A stretch of 64,000 bases of DNA, from assembly GCA_963851295.1 (NCBI GenBank), contig CAWKOS010000010.1:248001-312000 (forward strand), written 5' to 3'. Origin of the DNA: JAOPZW01 sp963851295. GTDB lineage: Bacteria; Actinomycetota; Thermoleophilia; Solirubrobacterales; Solirubrobacteraceae. Below the pieces are notes generated by a model. The model did no database searches. It saw only the letters and a list, made by a program, of their open reading frames with translations, and was not told the DNA's origin. Below are positions 21,782 through 30,883 of the stretch, one piece after another. Both the position numbers and the translations under genes were made by a program. Numbering within the stretch: the first letter of the stretch is position 1; every line of letters begins with the position of its first letter.

Positions 21782-24187
21782 CTACGCGGCCCGCGCCGGC
21801 CGGGCGCCCGGTGCGAGCCGGGCGCGCCCCTCGGCCAGGCGCGTGGTGCAGGCGCGGAAGGCGGCCGACTGCTCGAGCTCGGTGCGCCGGGCCGGGAGCA
21901 GCTGGGCCTCGCGCTCGCCGACGCGCACGAGGCCGAGCTCGTCGAGCACGCGCAGGGCGCGGCCGGCGGCGGCCGGCGACGGCGCGGCGGCGACGGCCGC
22001 GGCGAGAGGCGAAGCGGCCCCGCCGGGAGCGGCGCGCGCGGCGGCGCCGTCGCGCAGCGCTCGATACACGGCCGCCGCCACCGGGCGCAGGTCGTAGGCC
22101 GCCTCGTGGGCGCGCAGCGCGAACTGGACCTCGGCCTCCCCCCACGCCAGCGTGAAGCGCTCGTCGACGAGCGCGGCCTGGGTGTCGGCGGTCGGCGGGT
22201 CGAGGGCCAGGACGTGCGCATAGGCGCCGAGCAGCGCCGGGTCGTGCTCGACGGCGTGCCAGGCGGCGACGTCGAAGCCGCCGAGGCGGCCCTCGAAGTG
22301 GCCGCGACGCCGGCGCGCATCGGCGCAGGCGACGAGCACCGGCTCGCCCGAGGCCACGAGCGCCGCCAGCGTACCGGCCGCGCCGCCACCGCGGCGGTCG
22401 CGCGGGACGCCCGGAGCGCGCGCCGTGGCGCCGGCCACCGGCAGCGGCGCCGCCAGCTCGGCCAGCGCCGCAGCGACCTCGTCGTCGGGCTCGCCCGCGA
22501 GCCCCACCGGCGCCGGGCAGGGCGCCTGCGCGTGACGCAGGACGAGCCGCGGCTCGACGGCCCCGTTCCACTCGTTGAGCTCGAGCGTGAAGGTCGCGTC
22601 GTGGACCTCGCCGTCGGGCAGGCGGCTCGTCCCGAACGCGACGGCGCGCGCCCGGTGGCCCCCGGCCTGCACCGTGAAGCGCACGTGGCGGCCCTCCTCC
22701 CCCATCGGCCGCGCGTCGACGAGCCGCGCCGCCGGCACGAGCAGCGAGACCGAGGGGTTGGCGATCCCGAAGGGCGCGAGGCGCTCGAGCTCCTCGGCCA
22801 GCGCGAGGCCAAGCTCGTCGCCCGCCACGACGGCGTCGACCCGCTCGCGGGGCACGAGGTCCTCGGGCGCAAGCACAGCGCCCGCGTGCGCGACGAACGC
22901 GCCGCGGAAGGCGTCGAGCGAGGCGCGCGCGATCGTGCAGCCCGCCGCGGCGCGGTGGCCGCCGTGGCGCAGGAGGTGCTCCGCGCTCGCGTCGAGCCCG
23001 GCGAGCAGGTCGAAGGCGGGGATCGAGCGCCCCGAGCCCGTGCCCTCGTCGCCGTCGAGCGCGATCAGGACGCACGGCCGGTGGTGGCGCTCGGCGATCC
23101 GCGACGCCACGATGCCGATGACGCCGGGATGCCAGCCCTCGCCCGCCAGCACGAACGCGGGCTGGTCGCCCGCCTCGCGCACCTGCGCCTCGGCGTCGAA
23201 GAGGATCCGCGTCTCGGTGTGGCGGCGCTCAGCGTTGGCGTGGTCGAGCTCGTCGGCGATCGCCGCGGCGCGCTCGGCGTCCTCGGTGAGCACGAGCTCC
23301 AGGCCGGCGTCGGCGCGGTACATGCGCCCCGCCGCGTTGATCCGCGGCGCGAGGCGAAAGCCGATCGCCCGCGCGTCGAGCGAGCCCGGGTCGACCTTCG
23401 CCACGCGCAGCAGCGCGCGGATCCCCGGCTTGCGCGAGGCGGCCAGCGCGCGCAGCCCCTCGCGCACGAGCCGGCGGTTCTCGTCGCGCAGCGGCACGCA
23501 GTCGGCGACGGTGGCGAGCGCCACCAGGTCGAGGTCCTCGTCGGCCTGCGCCGGGTCGCGGCCGGCGGCGGCGAGCAGCGCGGCGGCGAGCTTGTGCGCG
23601 ACGCCCGCCGCGCACAGGTCGGGACACGGGTAGCCGCAGAGCGCCGGATGGACGATCGGCGCCTCGGGCAGCGCGCCGTCGGCCCGCGGGCTGTGATGGT
23701 CGGTGACGACGACGTCCAGCCCGAGCTCGCGCGCGCGGGCGACCTCGTCTACGGCCGTGATCGCGCAGTCGGCGGTGAGCAGCAGGCGCGTGCCGCGCTC
23801 GGCCAGGCGCTCGACCGTCGCCGCGCTGAGCCCGTAGCCGTCCTCGGTCCGGCTGGGCAGGTACCAGTCGACCTCGGCTCCCAGCCCGCGCAGCGCGCGC
23901 ACGAGGATCGCCGTCGAGCAGACGCCGTCGACGTCGTAGTCGCCGTGGACCGTGATCCGCGTCCCCGCGCGCACGTGCCCGAGCACCACCCCGACGGCCT
24001 CGTCGATCCCCGCGAACGACGACGGCTCGTGGCGCGCGGCGGCCTGCAGCCATGCGCGCGCGGCCTCCTCGTCGCCCAGCCCGCGGCGCACGAGCACCTG
24101 CGCGAGCGCGAAGCTCACGCCGAGCGCGCGCTCGAGCGCGCGCACCTGCGCCATCGGGGCGGGAGGGATGTCGATGAGGCGCTCCAC
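21782..24187 (-). CDS. recJ: Single-stranded-DNA exonuclease RecJ
   Basis: 801 residues, longer than E. coli RecJ because of a C-terminal extension. DHH-family motifs are in place: VHGDYDVDGVCSTAIL (about 80-95), LLLTADCAI, VVVTDHHSPRADG, then the DHHA1 part with GEGWHPGVIGIVASRI and RHGGHRAAAGCTI. It degrades single-stranded DNA 5' to 3' in recombination and mismatch repair. The C-terminal 220 residues are Ala-rich and poorly conserved. The start is the GTG at 24187 with TAGCGT 9 bases upstream. It diverges from the one-carbon cluster. Confidence 0.92.
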   Translation of the reverse strand: MERLIDIPPAPMAQVRALERALGVSFALAQVLVRRGLGDEEAARAWLQAAARHEPSSFAGIDEAVGVVLGHVRAGTRITVHGDYDVDGVCSTAILVRALRGLGAEVDWYLPSRTEDGYGLSAATVERLAERGTRLLLTADCAITAVDEVARARELGLDVVVTDHHSPRADGALPEAPIVHPALCGYPCPDLCAAGVAHKLAAALLAAAGRDPAQADEDLDLVALATVADCVPLRDENRRLVREGLRALAASRKPGIRALLRVAKVDPGSLDARAIGFRLAPRINAAGRMYRADAGLELVLTEDAERAAAIADELDHANAERRHTETRILFDAEAQVREAGDQPAFVLAGEGWHPGVIGIVASRIAERHHRPCVLIALDGDEGTGSGRSIPAFDLLAGLDASAEHLLRHGGHRAAAGCTIARASLDAFRGAFVAHAGAVLAPEDLVPRERVDAVVAGDELGLALAEELERLAPFGIANPSVSLLVPAARLVDARPMGEEGRHVRFTVQAGGHRARAVAFGTSRLPDGEVHDATFTLELNEWNGAVEPRLVLRHAQAPCPAPVGLAGEPDDEVAAALAELAAPLPVAGATARAPGVPRDRRGGGAAGTLAALVASGEPVLVACADARRRRGHFEGRLGGFDVAAWHAVEHDPALLGAYAHVLALDPPTADTQAALVDERFTLAWGEAEVQFALRAHEAAYDLRPVAAAVYRALRDGAAARAAPGGAASPLAAAVAAAPSPAAAGRALRVLDELGLVRVGEREAQLLPARRTELEQSAAFRACTTRLAEGRARLAPGARPARAA

Positions 24188-24196
24188 GGCCGTCGC

Positions 24197-24202
24197 ACGC
24201 TA
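24197..24202 (-). promoter_or_regulatory. -10 box (TAGCGT), leaderless recJ start
   Basis: Minus-strand TAGCGT ends 9 bases before the GTG at 24187. The same hexamer precedes the divergent gene at 24303. Confidence 0.35.
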
Positions 24203-24288
24203 GGCGTGGCGGCGGACGGACCTCCCCCCTTCCCGAAGGGGAGGGCAAGACCTGTCCATGGGCAGGCGAAAGCCGCGCGGGGCCGGTC

Positions 24289-24294
24289 TAGCGT
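24289..24294 (+). promoter_or_regulatory. -10 box (TAGCGT) at the head of the one-carbon cluster
   Basis: TAGCGT ends 8 bases before the ATG at 24303 and would start the one-carbon transcript without a leader. A hairpin (CCCCTT/AAGGGG, about 24226-24245) lies upstream. Confidence 0.4.
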
Positions 24295-24302
24295 GCCGAG
24301 CC

Positions 24303-24998
24303 ATGGCCGCCACCCGCGGTGATGTCGCCTCGCCCTCGATCGCCGACCGCCTCCAGCTCGCCGGCGGCGTAATGGTCGTGCGCGAGGGCCACGCCGTCGC
24401 CGCGAACTTCGGCTCGGCGGCGACCGAGATGGCCGTCTGCGTCAAGCACGTCGGCCTCGCCGTCCGCTCCGACCTCGACGCGGTCGAGATCGCCGGCTCC
24501 GAGCCGTGGCTGTCGCACTTCCTCGCCGAGGCGCTCGGCGGGCGGGTCCCGGAGCTCGGCGAGGCCGTGCCCGCAGCCGGCGCCTGGTGCTGCCGGGTCG
24601 CCCCCGACCGCGCGATCGTCGTCGGCCCCTGGAGCGCCGCGACGCGCTGGGCGCGGATCGTGCGCCACGCGGTCGTCACCGGCGCGGCGCTGGGCTGCAC
24701 CGACCGCTCCGAGGCCGCCACCGCGCTGACCCTCGTCGGCCCGCGCGCGGCCAGGCTGCTCGCGGACGCCGGCCTGGAGCCCGACCTGCCGCTCGGCGGC
24801 GTGCGCGAGAGCTGGTTCGCCGGCGCCCCCGTCCTGCTCCTGCGCGAGGCCGCCGACCGCTTCCTGCTCGTCCTCGACGCCGACGCGGCCGTCGACACCT
24901 GGCAGGAGCTGTTCGAGGCCGGGCGCGCGCTCGGGCTCTCGATGGTCGGCGCGGAGGCGCTGCAGCGGCTGGCCGCCAGGGCGCCAGGTATCTTCTGA
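24303..24998 (+). CDS. GcvT/sarcosine-oxidase-gamma-like folate-binding protein
   Basis: 231 residues resembling the folate-binding fold shared by aminomethyltransferase GcvT, YgfZ and sarcosine oxidase gamma (LTLVGPRAARLLADAG matches the conserved LxGPxA/RxLL element; LLLREAADRFLLVLDAD the central strands; LGLSMVGAEALQRL the end). It is too short for a full aminomethyltransferase, so it may be a folate-binding accessory. It opens the one-carbon cluster, 8 kb before the sarcosine oxidase genes. The ATG at 24303 has a leaderless -10 box; the ATG at 24258 is the alternative. A large GAGGAGGAG ribosome binding site follows its stop. Confidence 0.65.
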   Translation: MAATRGDVASPSIADRLQLAGGVMVVREGHAVAANFGSAATEMAVCVKHVGLAVRSDLDAVEIAGSEPWLSHFLAEALGGRVPELGEAVPAAGAWCCRVAPDRAIVVGPWSAATRWARIVRHAVVTGAALGCTDRSEAATALTLVGPRAARLLADAGLEPDLPLGGVRESWFAGAPVLLLREAADRFLLVLDADAAVDTWQELFEAGRALGLSMVGAEALQRLAARAPGIF

Positions 24999-25109
24999 TC
25001 CCTGACACACGAGGAGGAGAGGGTCCCCAGCACGGAGGCCGTTGCGTCGGCACGGCTGCGCTCGGGCGCCTTCGAGCGCGTCGCGCAGACCATCGCCGCG
25101 CAGCGCTGC

Positions 25110-26789
25110 GTGATCCTCGACGGCGGCGTCGGCACCGAGCTCTCGCACCCTCCGGGCGCCAAGGGCGCCTTCGACGAGCCCCTGTGGGGCACGCGCGCCC
25201 TCATCGAGGGCCCCGACGAGGTCCTGCGCGTGCACCGCGAGTACCTCGAGGCGGGCTGCGACGTCATCTCGACCAACACGTGGGGCCTGGCCTCGGCGCT
25301 CGCCGCCGACGGCCCGCGCCTGTGGCCCGACCGCGACCAGCCCGTGCACTGGATGGACGTCGCGCGCCGGGGCCTGCGGCTCGCGCGCCAGGCCGTGCGC
25401 GAGGTCGGCCGCGAGGGCGAGTGCGCGGTGGCGTTCTCGCTCAACGGCGACGTCGACTCCGAGGAGGGCGCCGAGACCATCCGCCTGCTCGGACGGCTGT
25501 TCGCCGACGAGGAGGAGCCGCCGGACCTCATCCTCCTCGAGACGCTGTCGCTGCTGACGCCGTCGCTGGACGACGCGATCGAGGGGCTGCTCGCCACCGG
25601 GCTGCCGCTGTGGCTGTCCTTCCGCCGCTGCCGTCACGGGCTGTGCGGCATCTACGGCCAGCACTGGGGCGGCCCCGAGGGCGACGCGTTCGGGCGCGCG
25701 GCGCGGCGCTTCGAGGAGATCGGTGCCGCGGCGCTGCTCATCAACTGCATCCCGCCCGACCACGTCGAGGGGATGGTCTCCTACCTGCGCGACTTCACCG
25801 ACCTCCCGCTCGGCGTCTATCCCAACCTCGGCTACTACACCGATCGCGGCTGGCGCTTCGAGCCCGGCGTCGGGGGCGACGAGTACGCCGCCATGGCGCT
25901 GCGCTGGCGCGAGGAGGGCGCGCAGATCGTCGGCGGCTGCTGCGGCGTGCGCCCGCAGCACATCGCCGCCGCCTCCGCGCGCCTTCAGGGCACCGCGCCG
26001 GGCCACGAACGCCCGGCGGAGACGGCCGCCGCCAACGGCGCCGGCGCCGCCGCGCCCGCCGAGCGGCCCGGCGCATGGGCGGACCGCCGCCGCCGCCCGC
26101 TCTATCCCCTCCCCTTCCCCGACCTCAGCGTCGAGCCCGGCGTCGCGCCGCCGGGCGCGGCGAGCTACATGGCCTGGCGCTACGTCTTCCGCGAGGGGAT
26201 CGGCGCCCGCCAGCGCTGCCTGGACATCGGCTGCGGCACGGGGATCCTCGCCGTCCAGCTCGCTCTCAACGGCGCCGCCCACGTGCGCGCCCTGGACATC
26301 GACGACCGCGCCGTGGCCAACACGCTGGCCAACGCCTTCCGCAACGACGTCGCCGACCGCGTCACAGCCGAGACGGTCGACCTCTTCCCGTGGGTGCCCG
26401 ACGAGCGCTACGAGGTGATCGTCGCGAGCCTCTACCAGAAGCCGACGGACCCCTTCGCGCGCGTGTCGAGCCACCGGCTCCCCGACTACTGGGGCCGCAA
26501 CCTCGTCGACCAGCTCATCGCCAAGCTGCCCGAGGCGCTCGCCCCCGAGGGCGTGGCCTACGTCGTGCAGCTCTCGATCCTCTCCCAGCGCCACACGGCC
26601 GACACGCTCGCCGCCCGCGGCTTCGTCGCCCAGCCCGTCGACTACACGCTCTTCTCCTTCCCGCCCGAGCAGGCCGACAGCCGCGCGCAGATCGGCCGCG
26701 TGGAGGAGCTCAGCGACGCCTACCACCTGTCCGTCGGCGCCGAGGACGTCATGGTCGCCTACCTGCTCGAGGTCAGGCACGCGCCGTGA
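25110..26789 (+). CDS. Homocysteine S-methyltransferase / SAM-methyltransferase fusion (paralogue 1)
   Basis: 559 residues from the first canonical start. Residues 1-290 are a homocysteine S-methyltransferase barrel (ILDGGVGTEL, STNTWGL) with the three zinc cysteines Cys203 (INCIPPD), Cys267 and Cys268 (GGCCG). A variable linker (290-320) joins a class I methyltransferase with motif I CLDIGCGTGIL (360-370), LDIDDRAVANT and ASLYQKPTDP where related enzymes have NPPY. The GTG at 25110 cuts off the helix seen in the paralogue. The frame is open from 24999 but has no ATG, GTG or TTG; GAGGAGGAG at 25011-25019 suggests real initiation at about 25023 on a GTC. The reaction pairing of the two domains is unknown. 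Confidence 0.82.
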   Translation: MILDGGVGTELSHPPGAKGAFDEPLWGTRALIEGPDEVLRVHREYLEAGCDVISTNTWGLASALAADGPRLWPDRDQPVHWMDVARRGLRLARQAVREVGREGECAVAFSLNGDVDSEEGAETIRLLGRLFADEEEPPDLILLETLSLLTPSLDDAIEGLLATGLPLWLSFRRCRHGLCGIYGQHWGGPEGDAFGRAARRFEEIGAAALLINCIPPDHVEGMVSYLRDFTDLPLGVYPNLGYYTDRGWRFEPGVGGDEYAAMALRWREEGAQIVGGCCGVRPQHIAAASARLQGTAPGHERPAETAAANGAGAAAPAERPGAWADRRRRPLYPLPFPDLSVEPGVAPPGAASYMAWRYVFREGIGARQRCLDIGCGTGILAVQLALNGAAHVRALDIDDRAVANTLANAFRNDVADRVTAETVDLFPWVPDERYEVIVASLYQKPTDPFARVSSHRLPDYWGRNLVDQLIAKLPEALAPEGVAYVVQLSILSQRHTADTLAARGFVAQPVDYTLFSFPPEQADSRAQIGRVEELSDAYHLSVGAEDVMVAYLLEVRHAP

Positions 26790-27835
26790 GCGTCACCCCC
26801 AGCACCCTGGCCGAGCGCGTGGCCACCGCCCTCGAGGGCAGCGCCGAGGACGTCCTCGCGGTGCACCGTGCGCTCTCGGCGGCGCTCGACGCCGACCCGG
26901 GCGACGACGAGCTGCGCCGCCTGCACCGCGAGCTCATCGAGGCGGGGGCGATCGCTCGGCTCGCCGCCCTGGAGCGCGTGCGCGGCGCCCTCGGGCGGCT
27001 GGCCGATGCCGGCCCGGTGAGCGAGATCCTCGACCGCGCCCCCGCGGAGGCCGCGGCCGCGCTGTACCTCGACCGCGTCCTGCTCAGCCGCATCGAGGAC
27101 GGCTGGCTCATGGCCGAGGCGCTGCACGTCGAGGGCGACGCGAAGGCGGCGGCCGCCACGCTCGCGCGCCTGCGCGAGGCGCCCGTGCAGATCGGCTACC
27201 CGCTCATCGAGGGCGAGCTGCTGCGCCGCCGGCGCGGCGCGCTCGTCACCGCGGGCGAGAGCGATCCGGCGACGCGCCAGGCCCACTGGGAGGTCATGCG
27301 CTGGGACGCCTACGTCGCCGCGCCCGTCCTCATGGAGGGCCGCGTCGTCGGCTTTCTGCACGGCGACCGCGCCGATGGCGGCGCGCCCCTGAGCGCCGTC
27401 GAGCGCGAGGGCCTGTGGCGCTTCGGCGAGGGCTTCAGCGACGTCTACGAGCGCGCGATCCTGCGCCGGCGCCTGCGCGTCGAGCGCCAGGAGCTGCGGC
27501 GGATCGCGACGTGGGCGGACGGCCGCACGGCCGAGCTCTCCGACGGCGCCATCGACCTCGCCCGCGACCGCCAGCTCGAGGGCGAGGAGGCCGGACGCCC
27601 GCCGGCGGCCCGCTCGGCCCTCAGCGACCTGCTCACCCCGCGCGAGATCGACGTCCTCGAGCACCTCGTCAAGGGCGAGACCAACGCCGAGATCGCGCGC
27701 ACCCTGATCGTGTCGGAAGGCACGGTCAAGTTCCACGTCAAGAACATCCTGCGCAAGATGAACGCGGCAAATCGCGCGGAGGCGACCTCGCGCTACCTGC
27801 GGCTCTCGATGCGCCACGAGCAGGGCCAGAGCTGA
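26786..27835 (+). CDS. LuxR-family regulator with GAF-like sensor domain
   Basis: 349 residues. N-terminal helices (about 1-90) lead into a GAF-like region (about 90-225: LDRVLLSRIEDGWLMAEALH, then APVQIGYPLIEGELLRRRR and VGFLHGDR), then a coiled segment, then a LuxR helix-turn-helix at about 285-345 (LTPREIDVLEHLVKGETNAE, VSEGTVKFHVKNILRKMNA). It is coupled to the first methyltransferase fusion by a GTGA overlap and lies between the two paralogous fusions, so it very likely controls this cluster in response to a small ligand, perhaps a pathway metabolite. The long open frame before 26786 is a shadow of the upstream genes. Confidence 0.85.
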   Translation: MSVTPSTLAERVATALEGSAEDVLAVHRALSAALDADPGDDELRRLHRELIEAGAIARLAALERVRGALGRLADAGPVSEILDRAPAEAAAALYLDRVLLSRIEDGWLMAEALHVEGDAKAAAATLARLREAPVQIGYPLIEGELLRRRRGALVTAGESDPATRQAHWEVMRWDAYVAAPVLMEGRVVGFLHGDRADGGAPLSAVEREGLWRFGEGFSDVYERAILRRRLRVERQELRRIATWADGRTAELSDGAIDLARDRQLEGEEAGRPPAARSALSDLLTPREIDVLEHLVKGETNAEIARTLIVSEGTVKFHVKNILRKMNAANRAEATSRYLRLSMRHEQGQS

Positions 27836-27916
27836 CCGTTCCCCTCCCTTCGGGCAGGGACATTCCTATCCGCCGAGAGGCGACGGCGCCCAGGGGCGCG
27901 TCGACAATGGCCTGCA

Positions 27917-29677
27917 ATGAGCACGCTCACGGGTCTCAGCGCCGGCCGCGACGTCCAGCCTGCCTACCGTCGGGTCGAGGAGCTCATTGGCGCCGAGCGC
28001 TGCGTGATCCTCGACGGCGGCATCGCCACCGAGCTCGGCCGCCGGCTGCCCGACGCCGAGCGCGGCCGCGACGAGGCGCTGTGGGGCACGTGGGCGCTGG
28101 TCCACGCGCCCGACGTCGTGCGCGACGTGCACCGCACCTACGTCGAGCAGGGCTGCGACGTCATCTCGACCAACACCTGGGGCCTGACCGCCGAGATGCA
28201 GAGCCAGCGCACGGGCCACCTCGTGCCGCTGCACTGGATGGACATCGCCCGCCGTGGCATCGAGATCGGCCGCGAGGCGATCGAGGAGGCCGGCAAGCGC
28301 GACGAGGTCGCCCTCGCCTTCTCGATCAACGGCGACATCGACGGGCCGGCGCGGCGCGAGTTCATCGAGCTGCTCCCGCGGGCCTTCGAGGATCACCGCC
28401 CCGACCTCATCCTGCTCGAGACGATCACCCTCATCCGCGACGGCCTGACCATCGAGGCGATCGAGCGCCTGGTGGCGACCGGCATCCCGGTGTGGACGAG
28501 CTTCCGGCGCTGCCGCCACGGCGTGTGCGGCGTCTTCGGCCAGCACTGGGGCGGCCCGGAGGGCGACGAGTTCGGCCGCGCCGCGCGGCGCCTGGACGAG
28601 CTCGGCGTGCGCGGGCTGCTCATCAACTGCCTGCCGCCCGACCACGTGCCCGGGATGCTGCCGTGGCTGCGCGACTTCACCGACCTGCCGCTCGGCGTCT
28701 ATCCCAACCTCGGCTACTACACCGACGACGGCTGGAGCTTCGACAAGACCGTCGACGGCGCGCAGTACGGCGAGCTGGCCGCGATGTGGCGCCGGGAGGG
28801 CGCGCAGATCATCGGCGGCTGCTGCGGCACGCGGCCCGAGCACGTGGCCGGCGCGCGTGCCGTCGTGCGCGAGATGCCGCGCGGCTCGCGGCCGGTCGAG
28901 CTGGGCGGCGGCGCGGTCAACGGCGGCATCGACCCCGGCCTCGCGACCCATCCCGGGCTGCGGCCCTGGACCGACGACCACGGCCGGCGCCTGTACCCGC
29001 TCGCGGTGCCCGAGCTCGTGTGCGAGCCGGGCGTCTTCGTGCCCACCCACGGCAGCTTCCTGGTCTGGAAGCACCTCTTCCAGCACTCCATCGGCGAGGG
29101 CAAGCGCTGCCTGGACATCGGCTGCGGCACCGGGCTGCTCGCCATCGAGCTCGCGCGCAACGGCGCCGACCACGTCCACGCGATCGACATCGACCGCCGC
29201 GCGGTGGCCAACACGCTCTCCAACGCCTTCCGCAACGGCGTCGCCGACCGCGTCACGGGCGAGGCGATCGATCTCTACCCGTGGGTCCCCAAGGACCGCT
29301 ACGACATCGTCGTCGCGAGCCTGTACCAGATGCCGGTCGACCCCTACGAGCAGCCCAACAGCCACCGCCCGCTGGACTTCTGGGGGCGCAACCTGCTCGA
29401 CCACCTCTTCACGCTGCTGCCCAAGCTGCTCGCCGACGACGGCGTCGCCTACGTCATGCAGCTCTCGATCCTCGGCCAGGAGCGCACCGCCGAGCTGCTC
29501 GCCGACGGCGGCTTCCAGGCGCGCGTGGCCGACTTCGAGTTCTTCGCCTTCCACTCCCTCTTCGAGCAGCGCAAGGATCAGATCGAGCGCGTCGAGGAGC
29601 TCTCCGACGCCTACCACCTGCGCTTCCGCGACGAGGACGTCATGGTCGCCTACCTGCTCGAGGTCACTCGCATATGA
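27917..29677 (+). CDS. Homocysteine S-methyltransferase / SAM-methyltransferase fusion (paralogue 2)
   Basis: 586 residues with the same two-domain layout as the gene at 25110. The barrel starts at ILDGG (31-35), with zinc ligands Cys238 (INCLPPD), Cys302 and Cys303 (GGCCG). The SAM domain has motif I CLDIGCGTGLLAI (398-410), IDIDRRAVANT and ASLYQMPVDP. The N-terminus is complete here (ATG at 27917). The two genes share most of both domains, including EELSDAYHL and EDVMVAYLLEV at the end, so they arose by duplication. The stop overlaps metK in an ATGA junction, tying the fusion to SAM synthesis. One domain could remake methionine from homocysteine while the other uses SAM; substrates are unknown. 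Confidence 0.85.
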   Translation: MSTLTGLSAGRDVQPAYRRVEELIGAERCVILDGGIATELGRRLPDAERGRDEALWGTWALVHAPDVVRDVHRTYVEQGCDVISTNTWGLTAEMQSQRTGHLVPLHWMDIARRGIEIGREAIEEAGKRDEVALAFSINGDIDGPARREFIELLPRAFEDHRPDLILLETITLIRDGLTIEAIERLVATGIPVWTSFRRCRHGVCGVFGQHWGGPEGDEFGRAARRLDELGVRGLLINCLPPDHVPGMLPWLRDFTDLPLGVYPNLGYYTDDGWSFDKTVDGAQYGELAAMWRREGAQIIGGCCGTRPEHVAGARAVVREMPRGSRPVELGGGAVNGGIDPGLATHPGLRPWTDDHGRRLYPLAVPELVCEPGVFVPTHGSFLVWKHLFQHSIGEGKRCLDIGCGTGLLAIELARNGADHVHAIDIDRRAVANTLSNAFRNGVADRVTGEAIDLYPWVPKDRYDIVVASLYQMPVDPYEQPNSHRPLDFWGRNLLDHLFTLLPKLLADDGVAYVMQLSILGQERTAELLADGGFQARVADFEFFAFHSLFEQRKDQIERVEELSDAYHLRFRDEDVMVAYLLEVTRI

Positions 29678-30873
29678 GCCAGCCCGACGAGTACCTGTTC
29701 ACCTCGGAGTCGGTCACCGAGGGCCATCCCGACAAGGTCGCCGACCAGATCTCCGACGGCGTCCTCGACGCGGTCCTGCGCGAGGACCCGGTCGGCCGCG
29801 TGGCCTGCGAGACGCTCGTGAACACCGGGCTCGTGGTCGTGTCGGGCGAGATCTCGACGACGACGTACGTCGACATCCAGGACGTGGCGCGCGAGACGAT
29901 CCGCCGCATCGGCTACGTCGACGCCGACCTGGGCTTCAGCGCCGACTCGTGCGCGGTCATCAACGCGATCGACAAGCAGTCGCCCGACATCGCCCAGGGC
30001 GTCGACAGCGCCTCGGACGCGACCGGCGACGCCGGCGCGGGCGACCAGGGCATGATGTTCGGCTACGCCACGCGCGAGACGCCCGAGCTCATGCCCCTGC
30101 CGATCGCGCTGGCCCACAAGCTCGCCAAGCGCCTGGCCGACATCCGCCGGGCGGGGACGCTCGACTACCTGCGCCCCGACGGCAAGACGCAGGTCTCGGT
30201 GCGCTACCGCGACGGGCGGCCGGTCGCGATCGAGCGCGTGCTCATCTCCGCCCAGCACCGCGAGGGCGCCGAGGGCGGCATCCGCGACGACCTCTGGGAG
30301 CACGTCGTGGTCCCCGTGCTGCCCACCGAGCTCTACGACGCCGACGCCCTGCGCAAGAGCCTGCTCGTCAACCCGACGGGCCGCTTCGTGATCGGCGGGC
30401 CGGTGGGCGACGCCGGGCTGACGGGGCGCAAGATCATCGTCGACACCTACGGCGGCATGGCCCGCCACGGCGGCGGCGCCTTCAGCGGCAAGGACCCCTC
30501 GAAGGTGGACCGGTCCGCCGCATATGCTGCGCGCCACGTGGCCAAGAACGTCGTCGCCGCCGGCCTCGCGGACCGCTGCGAGCTTCAGGTCGCCTACGCC
30601 ATCGGCGTGGCGCACCCGGTCTCGGTGATGGTCGAGACCTTCGGCACCGAGCGCATCGGCCGCGGGCGGATCCTCGCCCTCATCGACGAGCACTTCGACC
30701 TGCGCCCGGGCGCCTTCCGCGAGGCGCTGAACCTCCACCGGCCGATCTACCAGAAGACCGCCGCCTACGGCCACTTCGGGCGCGAGGACCACGACTTCAC
30801 GTGGGAGCGCACCGACAAGGCGGACGCGCTGCGCGAGGCGGCAGGCCTCGACGACGCCGCCGAAGCGGCCTAG
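29674..30873 (+). CDS. metK: S-adenosylmethionine synthetase
   Basis: 399 residues, the standard MetK length: FTSESVTEGHPDKVADQISD at the N-terminus, GAGDQGMMFGYA (adenine/phosphate loop, about 120-131), GGAFSGKDPSKVDRSAAY (about 267-284) and the GHFGRED end. It converts methionine and ATP to SAM in the cytosol. It overlaps the second methyltransferase fusion by 4 bases and is followed 10 bases later by soxD, so SAM synthesis is embedded in the one-carbon operon. No SAM riboswitch is visible at this operon, in contrast to the thrC-moaD operon. Confidence 0.96.
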   Translation: MSQPDEYLFTSESVTEGHPDKVADQISDGVLDAVLREDPVGRVACETLVNTGLVVVSGEISTTTYVDIQDVARETIRRIGYVDADLGFSADSCAVINAIDKQSPDIAQGVDSASDATGDAGAGDQGMMFGYATRETPELMPLPIALAHKLAKRLADIRRAGTLDYLRPDGKTQVSVRYRDGRPVAIERVLISAQHREGAEGGIRDDLWEHVVVPVLPTELYDADALRKSLLVNPTGRFVIGGPVGDAGLTGRKIIVDTYGGMARHGGGAFSGKDPSKVDRSAAYAARHVAKNVVAAGLADRCELQVAYAIGVAHPVSVMVETFGTERIGRGRILALIDEHFDLRPGAFREALNLHRPIYQKTAAYGHFGREDHDFTWERTDKADALREAAGLDDAAEAA

Positions 30874-30883
30874 GGGGCCGCGC

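Noticed and set aside
24303..24998. Aminomethyltransferase GcvT of the glycine cleavage system
   Set aside because: It is about 130 residues shorter than GcvT, and no gcvH or gcvP is nearby; the sarcosine oxidase context fits better.
27836..27916. A SAM or SAH riboswitch before the second methyltransferase fusion
   Set aside because: Only short CCCT/AGGG and GCGCC/GGCGC hairpins are present; none of the conserved riboswitch cores seen at 11955-12046 can be found.
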